Below, in pieces: positions 37,181 to 45,368 of a stretch of DNA of 64,000 nt (positions within the stretch are counted from its first letter, which is position 1; every line of letters begins with the position of its first letter). Below the pieces are notes generated by a model. It searched no databases. It was not told the origin of the DNA and saw nothing but the letters and a program-made list of their open reading frames with translations. Source of the DNA: Pseudomonas abieticivorans (GTDB lineage Bacteria; Pseudomonadota; Gammaproteobacteria; Pseudomonadales; Pseudomonadaceae); contig NZ_CP094975.1 of NCBI RefSeq assembly GCF_023509015.1, positions 3,109,501 to 3,173,500 on the forward strand. The letters are read 5' to 3'. A program made the position numbers and the translations under genes.

Positions 37181-38284
37181 TCAGCCTACGCAGGCCAGGG
37201 TGGCGCTTTTTTCGCCCTGGCCCAGCAAGGTGTCGATGATCTGGTCCTGGGTTTCGCGCTCCAGGCCCGGGTAGATCGGCAGGCACAGGATGCGTTGGCT
37301 CAGGTAGCGCGATTGCGGTTGCGCGGCCTGGGGTTGCAGGTAGTCCAGGGTGTCCAGCGAAGGGTAGAAGTAGCGGCGCGGGTTGATGCCTTTTTCCTGC
37401 AGGGCATTGCGCATGGCCAGGGCCTGGGTTTCGTCCGCCAGGCCTACCGGGAAGTAGCTGTAGTTGATCTGGCTGTCGTCCTGCACCTTCTGCAAGTCGA
37501 AATAGCCGTTCAGGCGCTGCTCGTAGTAGTGGCCCTGCTCGCTGCGCTGCTCCAGGATGGTGTCGATCTCATCGAGCACGCACAGGCCCATGGCGGCCGA
37601 GAACTCGTTCATCTTGGCGTTGGTGCCCAGGCCTTCGATGCGGTCTACCCCGGTGATGCCGAAATTGCACAGCAGGCGAATTTCCCGGGCCAGGTCGTCA
37701 TCGTTGGTGATGATCGCGCCGCCTTCGATGGTATGGAACAGCTTGGTGGCGTGGAAACTCAGGGTACTTGCATCGCCCCAGTTGAACACCGACTGGCCGG
37801 CATGGCGTACGCCAAAGGCATGGGCGCCGTCGTACACCACTTTCAAGCCGCGGCGCTTGGCGATTTCATCTATACGCTCCACGGCACACGGGTTGCCGAA
37901 CACGTGGGTGGCGACGATGGCACTGGTGTCCGAACCGATGCGCGATTCGATCTGCGCCGGGTCGATGTCCCAGGTGGCAGGGTCGATGTCGGCGAAAATC
38001 GGCCGGATGCCTTCCCATTGCAAAGTACTGCTGGTGGCGACGAAGCTGAAAGGCGTGGTGACGGCGCTGCCACTCAGGCCCAGGGCCCGGTAGGCCACTT
38101 GCAAGGCCAGCGTGCCGTTGTTGGTGAGGATCAGGTTGCGTACGCCCAGGTAGTCTTTGAGCCGTGCTTCCAGCTCACAACTCAACGGGCCGTGGTTGGT
38201 CATCCAGTGCGAGGCGTAGATAACGTCCACATAGGCTTTGAACTTGTTGATATTGCCCAGGTAGGACTTGGTCACGTTGATCAT
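37181..38284 (-). CDS. DegT/DnrJ/EryC1/StrS sugar aminotransferase
   Basis: 367 residues. The PLP lysine is K181 in FHATKLFHTIEGG, with YDGAHAFG upstream and the NHGPLSCELEARL start typical of sugar-nucleotide aminotransferases. The family makes amino-deoxy sugars such as 4-amino-4,6-dideoxyhexoses (VioA/FdtB-like), so the polymer may contain an amino sugar. No matching dehydratase is in the operon, hence the keto-sugar nucleotide must come from elsewhere. Second gene of the operon. Confidence 0.92.
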   Translation of the reverse strand: MINVTKSYLGNINKFKAYVDVIYASHWMTNHGPLSCELEARLKDYLGVRNLILTNNGTLALQVAYRALGLSGSAVTTPFSFVATSSTLQWEGIRPIFADIDPATWDIDPAQIESRIGSDTSAIVATHVFGNPCAVERIDEIAKRRGLKVVYDGAHAFGVRHAGQSVFNWGDASTLSFHATKLFHTIEGGAIITNDDDLAREIRLLCNFGITGVDRIEGLGTNAKMNEFSAAMGLCVLDEIDTILEQRSEQGHYYEQRLNGYFDLQKVQDDSQINYSYFPVGLADETQALAMRNALQEKGINPRRYFYPSLDTLDYLQPQAAQPQSRYLSQRILCLPIYPGLERETQDQIIDTLLGQGEKSATLACVG

Positions 38285-38330
38285 GAGGAACTCCCTGTGG
38301 AGGCCAAAAGGTGTGCAAATAAAACTGCGT

Positions 38331-39101
38331 TCAGGACGCCGTGGTATTGGAGTTGGCCATGGCTTTGCGGGCGCGATACTGGTTGAGCTTCAATATCCAC
38401 CGCGTGGCCAGGCTGCCGGTATGCGGGTCGCCATAGTGAAATAATGCCGTGGCCCGCCTGAACGCTGGATCGCACGCCTGGTTGGCATGTAAGGAGCGGT
38501 AACCCCAAAAGAAATAAACATTGCCGGGCACTACCCGCAGGGTGATCGGCTTTAATAAGTTGCGGTGGATGCCCCAGCAAATAACTTTGCGCACAAGTTT
38601 GTTCTGAAAGAACATTTTCTCGATAATGTTAGTCAGTACGTTAGTTCGCATTTTGCGCAAGTTGGGAAACAGGATCAGGTCGCCACGATCCTTGCCCTGG
38701 TGGGGGGTGTAGATAGGGATGAGCATGGTCAACAGCGTGGCATCGTAATGGAAGCTGTTGGATTCCTTGCGCCCGGTGCCGCCTTGCACGCACCGCAGCA
38801 CAGGGAAGATTTCATCGCTACTGGCGTCGTGGCCGCAGCCCAGGCGGTGCATGTGGCCCATCAACGCCTTGAACTCCGCGGACTTGCCCAGCGTAGCCAA
38901 GGCGCTGTCGGCCAGGGCTGGGTAACCGTGGTAGGCGAAGTATTGGTTATTGTGCTTGGCCGCCTGGCGCTCGACATAAGCACGCAGGTCCTTGAGGGCT
39001 TCGGCGGTCAGGGCATGTTCCAGAGTGGCAAAGCCTTGGCGGTCCATATCGGTGACCAGGCGTGCAGACGTCGCTTCATCAATAGAGATCAAGTGAGACA
39101 T
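38331..39101 (-). CDS. PhyH-like Fe(II)/2-oxoglutarate oxygenase, first gene of the exopolysaccharide operon
   Basis: 256 residues, soluble. A candidate metal triad is H118-Y-D120 (FHYDATLL) with distal H205 (SLHANQA), followed by an Arg in FRRATALFHYGD that could bind 2-oxoglutarate, the order seen in phytanoyl-CoA dioxygenase-like enzymes. Substrate unknown; hydroxylation of a sugar, an acyl group or a small molecule linked to the polymer is possible. Starts at ATG 39101 downstream of the ops-like leader and precedes the aminotransferase by 46 bp. Confidence 0.65.
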   Translation of the reverse strand: MSHLISIDEATSARLVTDMDRQGFATLEHALTAEALKDLRAYVERQAAKHNNQYFAYHGYPALADSALATLGKSAEFKALMGHMHRLGCGHDASSDEIFPVLRCVQGGTGRKESNSFHYDATLLTMLIPIYTPHQGKDRGDLILFPNLRKMRTNVLTNIIEKMFFQNKLVRKVICWGIHRNLLKPITLRVVPGNVYFFWGYRSLHANQACDPAFRRATALFHYGDPHTGSLATRWILKLNQYRARKAMANSNTTAS

Positions 39102-39180
39102 GGCGGCTAACTCGTTGCGTCATAAGTGCATGTGGTGTCGTGGCCGACACCCTGTATTGTTATTTGTTTTATCGCTGGGC

Positions 39181-39192
39181 AAAGCTACCGCC
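39181..39192 (-). promoter_or_regulatory. ops-like element, proximal copy
   Basis: On the minus strand the sequence reads GGCGGTAGCTTT, compared with the known E. coli ops GGCGGTAGCGTG (10 of 12 bases). The core GCGGTAGC that forms the non-template hairpin is intact. It lies 80 bp before the first gene of an operon that encodes an RfaH-type protein. Confidence 0.65.
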
Positions 39193-39248
39193 GGGTCCGC
39201 ACGGGGCGGTCCATTAAACAAAGCCAGGTGCACACTTTTTCTAGAGTC

Positions 39249-39260
39249 AAAGCTACCGCA
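39249..39260 (-). promoter_or_regulatory. ops-like element, distal copy
   Basis: On the minus strand TGCGGTAGCTTT. It shares the 12-base word GCGGTAGCTTTG exactly with the proximal copy 68 bp downstream. Enterobacterial JUMPstart leaders also carry a doubled GGTAGC. Confidence 0.6.
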
Positions 39261-39437
39261 CACCCGCAAAAATCCAGGAGGTGGTCAATAACTTGAAAAG
39301 CCCATACTGGCCCGGTTAAAAAAATCGGGCATGCAAAAGTAAGTGTCGGCAGATAATTATTCAGGTATGTCAAAACTTCGTTGCATTGGTGCTCTACGGC
39401 ACTCAGTTACCAGCAACTTTTTGGCGGCCGGTGAGAG

Positions 39438-39467
39438 ATATATCGACCCTCTTGTGGAAGCTGTCAA
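39438..39467 (-). promoter_or_regulatory. Candidate promoter of the exopolysaccharide operon
   Basis: On the minus strand TTGACA (39467 to 39462) is followed after 18 bp by ATATAT (39443 to 39438). A start here would give a leader of about 330 nt containing both ops-like elements. The -10 box is approximate; other starts in this AT-rich region are possible. Confidence 0.35.
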
Positions 39468-39542
39468 TTGCTTTCGTCAAAAAAAAAGGATTAGTCGTAA
39501 AATAGGGGGTAGGTAGTCATTAACCTATTGATTTTGTTGAAA

Positions 39543-39556
39543 GTTAAAAAGTTGAC
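39543..39556. promoter_or_regulatory. FleQ-box-like sequence upstream of the exopolysaccharide operon
   Basis: GTTAAAAAGTTGAC resembles the FleQ box GTCA-N-TAAATTGAC known from c-di-GMP-controlled exopolysaccharide promoters of P. aeruginosa, differing at three positions. It lies about 80 bp upstream of the candidate promoter. Weak evidence from a single match. Confidence 0.25.
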
Positions 39557-39713
39557 GCTGGCGAAATGATGGTTTTTTTGCCCGTTGAAGCCCAATTGTG
39601 CGGGTTTTGTACCATTTTGGGGCGCGCACCCGCGTATTTGCTGGGGGAGGCTTGGTTTGACAGCTTTCCCCCCTAGAATCGGGGGCTTAGGGGGGGATGG
39701 TTTTACGTCGTCA

Positions 39714-39742
39714 AAAAAATGAAAGCCCTCACAAAGAGGGCT
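39714..39742 (-). terminator. Terminator after davA
   Basis: AGCCCTC (39724-39730), loop ACAAA, GAGGGCT (39736-39742). On the minus strand the stem is followed by TTCATTTTTTT. It closes the davBA transcript and separates it from the exopolysaccharide leader. Confidence 0.85.
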
Positions 39743-39778
39743 GATTGAATGCCGGGTTATTGACTCTTGGCGACCTGA

Positions 39779-40564
39779 TTACTCATAAAAGTCGGGCCTA
39801 CGATCCTGCAGGTATGGCGTTGCTCGCCTTGAGGTTGCCAAGGCCACGGGGTCCAGGGTCGCCAGCAGCAAGCCTTGCGCCGTTGCGGTTTGACTGGCCC
39901 AGCTACCCTGCGGGCCGGCTACGCTGCTGAGCCCGCAATAGTGAATGTCGCCCTCGGCCCCTGCGTAATTGGCGTATGCCACGTAGCATTGGTTCTCGTA
40001 GGCGCGGCTACGCATGGTGATTTGGGCGACGAATTCATACGGCGTCATATTGGCGGTGGGTACGACGATCAGGTCGGCCCCAGCCAGGGCCAGTTGGCGA
40101 GCGCTTTCCGGGAATTCGAGGTCGTAGCAGATCAGCAGGCCGATGCGCCAACCGCCCAGCTCCACCACGGGGCTGGCAGCCTGGCCGGGGCTGAACATGG
40201 CATGGTCGAGTTCGCCAAACAAGTGGGTTTTGCGGTAATTGGCCAGGCGCTGCCCGCGGGCGTCAATTATTTGCGCTGCGTTGTACAGGCCGCCCTCGGG
40301 GCCCCGTTCGGGGTAGCCATAAATGATGGCCAAATCGTTGGCTCGGGCCAACTGGGCAACGTACCGGGCGCTTTCGCCATCGGCAGGTTCAGCCAGGCGG
40401 CTGGCCGCCTCATGACCAATGTTGTAGCCGCTGAGGAACATCTCCGGGAACACCAGCAGGTCCACCCCCTGGCTGGCAGCCTGATGCGCGGCGTGGGCCA
40501 TGCGTTGCAGGTTGCCGCCAACGTCCAGCGGCAGCGGTGCACATTGATACAGGGCGATTAGCAT
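39779..40564 (-). CDS. davA: 5-aminovaleramide amidohydrolase DavA (nitrilase superfamily)
   Basis: 261 residues with the nitrilase triad E41 (FPEMF), K112 (YRKTHLF) and C146 (LLICYDLEFPE). Next to davB, it is the expected amidase converting 5-aminovaleramide to 5-aminovalerate in lysine breakdown. It starts 11 bp behind davB. Similarity to KT2440 DavA as I recall it is clear but not complete, so the name leans partly on context. Confidence 0.88.
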   Translation of the reverse strand: MLIALYQCAPLPLDVGGNLQRMAHAAHQAASQGVDLLVFPEMFLSGYNIGHEAASRLAEPADGESARYVAQLARANDLAIIYGYPERGPEGGLYNAAQIIDARGQRLANYRKTHLFGELDHAMFSPGQAASPVVELGGWRIGLLICYDLEFPESARQLALAGADLIVVPTANMTPYEFVAQITMRSRAYENQCYVAYANYAGAEGDIHYCGLSSVAGPQGSWASQTATAQGLLLATLDPVALATSRRATPYLQDRRPDFYE

Positions 40565-40575
40565 GAGCGTGCTCC

Positions 40576-42258
40576 TTATTCCGGCAAAGCGATCGGGCCG
40601 ATCTCGTGGAATACGTCGCCGGGCCCTGGGTTCTCGGCAGCGCAATGCCCACCGAAGTGCTTCATGATCCCCCACACGGCATTCAGCGATGTCTGCACGG
40701 CGCCCTCGACCCAGGCGGGGGTCCAGGAAACGTCGTCACCGGCAATGAAAATGCCGCGCTGGTCGTCAGGCATGTCCTGCTGCATGAAGTGCGCGTACAT
40801 GCGCTGGTTGTAGCGGTAGTGGCCGGGCAGGGCGCCTTTGAATGCGCCGAGGAAGTGCGGGTCGGCCTCCCAGGACACGGTGATAGGGTCGCCGATGATG
40901 CGGCTGGCGATGTCCACGTTCGGATAGATTTTTTTCAAGGCATCCAGGGCCAGTTTTACCCGCTTTTCCACCGGGTGCGGAAGCATCTTCAGGGCATCGC
41001 TCATCCACGAGTAGGACAGGCAGATCACCCCTGGCTTGTCGTCGCCGTTATCGAACAGGTAGGTGCCGCGGGTCAGGCGATCGGTGAGGGTCATGCTCAT
41101 CAGGTCGCGGCCGGTTTCCGGGTCTTTGTCTTTCCAGAAGGGCCGGTCGACCATCACGAAGGTCTTCGATGATTGCATGTAGCGCGTGCGGTCCAGCGCC
41201 ATCCACATCTTCTGCGAAAACAGCGACTCCTCGCATTCGATCTGGGTGGTCAGCAGCCAGCTCTGGCAGGTGGTGAGCACGGCGGCATAGTGGCGGGTAT
41301 CGCCCCAGTTATCGGTGACGGCAAACTGGCCGTCGGCGGCGCGGGCGATCTTTTTCACCCCGGCCCGCGGTGCGCCATGGTGCAGCGAGGCCAGGCTGGT
41401 GCCTGCCGGCCAGTGCGCGCAGCGCTCAGGCACATGCCGCCAGATGCCCAGCGGCACCTGCTCGACACCGCCAACCACGAGGTGCTGATGGTCGTCGCAG
41501 TTGGTCATCACCACCCGGAAAATTTCCAGCATCGAGTTGGGGAAGTCCGAATCCCAGCCGCCGGTGCCAAAACCGACCTGGCCAAACACCTCGCGGTGGT
41601 GGAAGGACAGCTTGGCAAACGCCTTGGACGTGGCGACGAAGTCATAGAAGGTGCGGTCGTCCCACAGCGGTACCAGTTTGTTCCACAGCTCCTTGAGGCG
41701 CGGCACATCGCGGTCGCGAATCGCCTGCTGGATATCACCGAACTGCGAACCGGCCTCCAGGGCATCGGCCCAGGCGTCGGCCACTTCCTGAAACAGCGCG
41801 GGCAAGTCAGCGATTGATTGCGCGTAGTGAGTCTGGCCTTCCAGGTCGATCACCGTGCTGCCAGACGCGGCCGTCAGTGGGTTGGGGAATGGTTTGGTAT
41901 CAAGGCCCAGTTTGTCGACGTAATGGTAGAACGCCGTGGACGACACCGGGAAGCGCATGCCGCCCAGTTCCGCGACGATGCCCTCGGCACCGTTGAACGC
42001 TTGCGAGCGCAGCCGCCCCCCCATCTTCGAGGCTTCATACACCACCGGCTTGAGGCCCAGCTTCATCAGCTCGTAGGCCGCCACCAGCCCGGCGATACCC
42101 GCGCCCACGATCGCAACTTCGGCACCATGGTTCTCTGCAGGAATGCTGCCCAGGCCCGCCGGGTGTTCGATCCAGTCGTCAAACGCGAACGGGAAGTCTG
42201 GCCCGAAGATGGTGATCGGTTTCTTGCCGTCGGCAGGGTGGCGATTGGGCTGGGTCAT
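40576..42258 (-). CDS. davB: Lysine 2-monooxygenase DavB (flavin amine oxidase family)
   Basis: 560 residues. The FAD motif GAGIAG lies at 52-57, with a conserved VYEASKMGGRLRSQAF stretch and a C-terminal FIAGDDVSWTPAWVEGAVQTSLNA. It oxidatively decarboxylates L-lysine to 5-aminovaleramide. Length and sequence match KT2440 DavB (PP_0383) closely from memory; older annotations call it tryptophan 2-monooxygenase. The ATG at 42258 is the family start (MTQPNRHPADGKKP). Confidence 0.93.
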   Translation of the reverse strand: MTQPNRHPADGKKPITIFGPDFPFAFDDWIEHPAGLGSIPAENHGAEVAIVGAGIAGLVAAYELMKLGLKPVVYEASKMGGRLRSQAFNGAEGIVAELGGMRFPVSSTAFYHYVDKLGLDTKPFPNPLTAASGSTVIDLEGQTHYAQSIADLPALFQEVADAWADALEAGSQFGDIQQAIRDRDVPRLKELWNKLVPLWDDRTFYDFVATSKAFAKLSFHHREVFGQVGFGTGGWDSDFPNSMLEIFRVVMTNCDDHQHLVVGGVEQVPLGIWRHVPERCAHWPAGTSLASLHHGAPRAGVKKIARAADGQFAVTDNWGDTRHYAAVLTTCQSWLLTTQIECEESLFSQKMWMALDRTRYMQSSKTFVMVDRPFWKDKDPETGRDLMSMTLTDRLTRGTYLFDNGDDKPGVICLSYSWMSDALKMLPHPVEKRVKLALDALKKIYPNVDIASRIIGDPITVSWEADPHFLGAFKGALPGHYRYNQRMYAHFMQQDMPDDQRGIFIAGDDVSWTPAWVEGAVQTSLNAVWGIMKHFGGHCAAENPGPGDVFHEIGPIALPE

Positions 42259-42483
42259 GGCGGGCCTTGGAGTCGGTGGGTACGGACCGGAAGGGTCAGT
42301 ATAGGAAAGACTGACGGCCATTTTAGGGAGTGGGGTGTTCGTAAATAAGGAGCAGAGTGTCGTCTAAATGATTGAGTTTAATGCGAAGTGACGAATACTT
42401 TGGTCAAAATGACGTAGTCGCGGCCGAAGGCTGCGGCAGGAGTGCCAGCACCCCTTCGCCAGCGACGTAAGCTTGGCCAGAGG

Positions 42484-43014
42484 TCAAAGAGGCTGCCCAC
42501 GATCCACCTTGTTACTCAATATGATCGACGTCGTGGTCTTTTCTACGCCGTCCACCCCGCCGATCTGATCGAGCAGTTGGTCCAGTTGCTCCGGGGAGTC
42601 GGTACGCAACCACGCCACGTAATCAAACTCGCCACTCACTGCACACAGTTGCTGCACCTGCGCCAAGCCGCTCAGGCGGCGCACCACCTCTTTGCCCGAG
42701 CGCGGTTGCACGGTGATGCCGACATACGCCTGCAACCCCCCTTCCACCAGCCGCTGCCCCAGGCGTACGCCATAGCCGGTGATGACCTTGGCCTTCTCCA
42801 GCCGTGCCAGGCGCGAATTCACCGTGGTACGGGCAATGCCCAGTTGGCGGGCGAGCATGGCCACGCTTTCACGGGCATTGATCTGCAGGGCGGCGATCAG
42901 TTGGTGGTCGATCTCGTCGAGGTGGGTGGGGCGGGTGTCGGGCAAGGGGGGCTCCGGGGTTCTGATAGGCAGTTGAGCGCCTTCGCTGGCTTGGCAGGCG
43001 CGGTGCATGTTCAT
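42484..43014 (-). CDS. Lrp/AsnC-family regulator, probably of davBA
   Basis: About 176 residues. An N-terminal HTH (LDEIDHQLIAALQINARESVAMLARQLGIARTTVNSRLARLEKAKVI) and a C-terminal RAM effector-binding domain (AYVGITVQP, GEFDYVAWLRT). Same strand and immediately upstream of davB with a 225-bp gap, so lysine is a likely effector. Starts at 43014 or at the in-frame ATG at 43008; the first ~30 residues are not conserved-looking. Confidence 0.92.
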   Translation of the reverse strand: MNMHRACQASEGAQLPIRTPEPPLPDTRPTHLDEIDHQLIAALQINARESVAMLARQLGIARTTVNSRLARLEKAKVITGYGVRLGQRLVEGGLQAYVGITVQPRSGKEVVRRLSGLAQVQQLCAVSGEFDYVAWLRTDSPEQLDQLLDQIGGVDGVEKTTTSIILSNKVDRGQPL

Positions 43015-43176
43015 GCAAAGACCACTTCAATTCGGCCTTCTCGTCGAGAACGAGGGGCTTGCTTGACGACAATCTGCACGTCCCGACCCAATCGAGCCAA
43101 GCATTCGATTATTTTGGACCGAAGGGTTCCCTGGGGTAAAGGGCGATGCGTCTCCCTGCCCCTGGGTGCGTGAAGG

Positions 43177-45084
43177 TTAATTGCTCTGGTTTTTGAACAC
43201 CGGCACAAACAAGTCCTTCAACTGCTCATCCCCTGCATCCACCAGGTGGTTGTCATCATGGTAGAGCGCCACCCCGCCCAGCGAGCCCATGCATTTGCCG
43301 TTCTGGCACAGGTAGGCCGTGGGGTCGATGGCCTTGGCGCCGCAGCGGGCAACGGCTTGGTCGATGGCCTGGTTGGCCACCTCGTTGCGTTTGGCATATT
43401 GGCGTTGCGGCGTGTACACGTCGCTGACCTGGCTTGCGAACTGCGCGCGCAGGTTCAGGCCCTTGTAGACGTTGAACGGCATTTCCGGGATTGGCCGCAC
43501 CAAGTACACCGGTCGGTTGCTGGCCAGGGCACAGACCGTGTTGGTGTACTCATCGATGTAGCGTTTGGCGAACAGCGCCGGGCTGGTCTTTTTGCCTGGC
43601 TCGAAGCTGACCGTGTATTTGCTCGGCTTTACCGTGTCGGCATACAGCGAGGCACGGCTGAACAGTACCAACGGCAGGCCGGGATAGCTTTGCTTGAGGC
43701 GCTCAAGCTTGTCGCGGTTGAAGTCGCGGCAGGTGCTGGCCTGGGTTTTGTTGTGCATGTCGAAATCGAGCAGCAGCGGGCAGCCGCCATGCCACCACAG
43801 CAGGGTGGAGCCCGGGTTGACCCGTTGCACCGCCGATGCCGTGGCGTGGGCATGGCTATCCCCCATCAGGATCACCGTGGGCGCGCCTTTGCCCAGGGTG
43901 CACTCCTCGGAGTCGAACGGTTGCTTGGTGCAGGTTTGAGGGTATCGCTCGCTGGCTTCAAGCGGCGCTACCGGCTCGGTGTAAAAGAACCGCGCGCCCG
44001 GGTGATCCTTGAGCAAGGACGCGGTGACGGAAGCGAGAACCACAACAGCTACGGTTGCGCCGGCAAACACGCCAAGGGTTTTGCGCGGCGAGCCGGCAGG
44101 TTTTTCGTGCCGCTCGATATAGCGCCAGGACACATGCCCGAGGGCGAACGACAGGGCAATGCCGCCGAGCATGTACTGCCAGCTGTTCAGCAGCCCCAGC
44201 AAGTACAGCACGACCACCAGCGGCCAGTGCCACAGGTAAACCGAGTAGGAAATACGCCCGGCCCACTGCAATATGCCCAGCTTGCCCAGCAGCGAATCAC
44301 GGTCGCCGTACACCACGATCAGGGTCGACAGCACGGGGAGCAGCGCCAGGTAACCGGGCCACGGAGCTTCGCTGCTCAGCAGCAGGGCGCTCCCTACGAT
44401 ACCGACCAGCCCCACCGGCACCAGCAGGCGATGAGCGGCATGGGTGCGGCGCAGGGGGAACAGAAAGGCCATGCCCCCCATCAGCAGTTCCCAGGCGCGG
44501 CTGGGCAACATGTAGAACGCCAGGGTTTCGCGCCATTGAGTCATGGCAATCGAGGCAAGCAGCGAAGCGACCGTCAAGGCCACCACGGCCATCTTGAGCT
44601 TGCGCAACCCCAGCCAACGGGCGCCCGCCATCATGGCAATCGGGTACAGCAGGTAGAACTGCCACTCCACCGACAAGCTCCAGGTGTGCAGTAGCCAGTT
44701 CTCTTGGGGCGGCGCGTCGAAATAGCCGCCGCTTTTCGCCAGCTCGAAGTTGGAGGTAAACAGCAGGCTGCTCTTGATTGCCCGCAGTATCGCCCGATAG
44801 TCGTCGATCGGCAGGTACAGGAAGCCCAGCACCATCAAGGCAATGCACAGCCCCATCAGCGCCGGGATGATCCGGCGTGCGCGGGCCATGTAAAAGCGCA
44901 GCAGCGAAAACGAACGGTTTTCCAGGCCGGAAAACACAATGCCGGTCATCAGGTAGCCGGAGATGACGAAGAACACGTCCACGCCGATAAAGCCGCCATG
45001 GAACAGCGCGGGGTTGAAGTGGAACAGTACGACGGCCATGACGGCAAGCGCGCGCAGGGCATTGATATTGGCATTGAAGGGCAT
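43177..45084 (-). CDS. O-acyltransferase with C-terminal SGNH domain (OafA/YrhL-like)
   Basis: 635 residues. The N-terminal acyltransferase-3 domain has about ten membrane segments (INALRALAVMAVVLFHF, GGFIGVDVFFVISGYLMTG, RRIIPAL). The C-terminal periplasmic SGNH domain shows VILMGDSHAHA and a late DDNHLVDAG. It acetylates a surface polysaccharide, usually O-antigen. ATG 45084 gives the standard start; a GTG at 45111 is also in frame. It could act on lipopolysaccharide or on the polymer of the 21-39 kb operon. Confidence 0.9.
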   Translation of the reverse strand: MPFNANINALRALAVMAVVLFHFNPALFHGGFIGVDVFFVISGYLMTGIVFSGLENRSFSLLRFYMARARRIIPALMGLCIALMVLGFLYLPIDDYRAILRAIKSSLLFTSNFELAKSGGYFDAPPQENWLLHTWSLSVEWQFYLLYPIAMMAGARWLGLRKLKMAVVALTVASLLASIAMTQWRETLAFYMLPSRAWELLMGGMAFLFPLRRTHAAHRLLVPVGLVGIVGSALLLSSEAPWPGYLALLPVLSTLIVVYGDRDSLLGKLGILQWAGRISYSVYLWHWPLVVVLYLLGLLNSWQYMLGGIALSFALGHVSWRYIERHEKPAGSPRKTLGVFAGATVAVVVLASVTASLLKDHPGARFFYTEPVAPLEASERYPQTCTKQPFDSEECTLGKGAPTVILMGDSHAHATASAVQRVNPGSTLLWWHGGCPLLLDFDMHNKTQASTCRDFNRDKLERLKQSYPGLPLVLFSRASLYADTVKPSKYTVSFEPGKKTSPALFAKRYIDEYTNTVCALASNRPVYLVRPIPEMPFNVYKGLNLRAQFASQVSDVYTPQRQYAKRNEVANQAIDQAVARCGAKAIDPTAYLCQNGKCMGSLGGVALYHDDNHLVDAGDEQLKDLFVPVFKNQSN

Positions 45085-45368
45085 TACGGCATCCGGCCTG
45101 TTGTTCGCCACCCAAGGGTTTTAACGGGGGTGTGGGTGGGTTTGGGCGAGTAGGCTAAGGGGCGCAGGCGGGGGAGGCAACCAGATGTACATAATTTTAT
45201 CTAGATGAATACGACTTCGTACGTTGTAGGGCAATTCTCTTTCTTCTATGGAAAGGGCTCGCACTGCGTTTGTTCGGGCCTGGGTGTGCGACGCGACCAT
45301 GCCACTTTGTCAGGTAAAGCTATGCTGCTTCGCAGATGCCTCGCGCCTTTCAGTGCCTCAGGAGCCTC

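Larger units (their letters stand above)
39102..39713. other. Long AT-rich leader/promoter region, no gene seen
   Basis: About 610 bp between the first exopolysaccharide gene and the davA terminator. It is clearly richer in A+T than the surroundings, especially 39340-39620, and has no convincing reading frame. It holds the two ops-like elements, a candidate promoter and a FleQ-like box. The length suggests complex control of the operon. Confidence 0.7.

Noticed and set aside
39356..39384. AATAAT on the minus strand as the exopolysaccharide -10 box
   Set aside because: The matching -35 position reads GCAACG, and a nearby TTGACA (39373 to 39368) has the wrong spacing.
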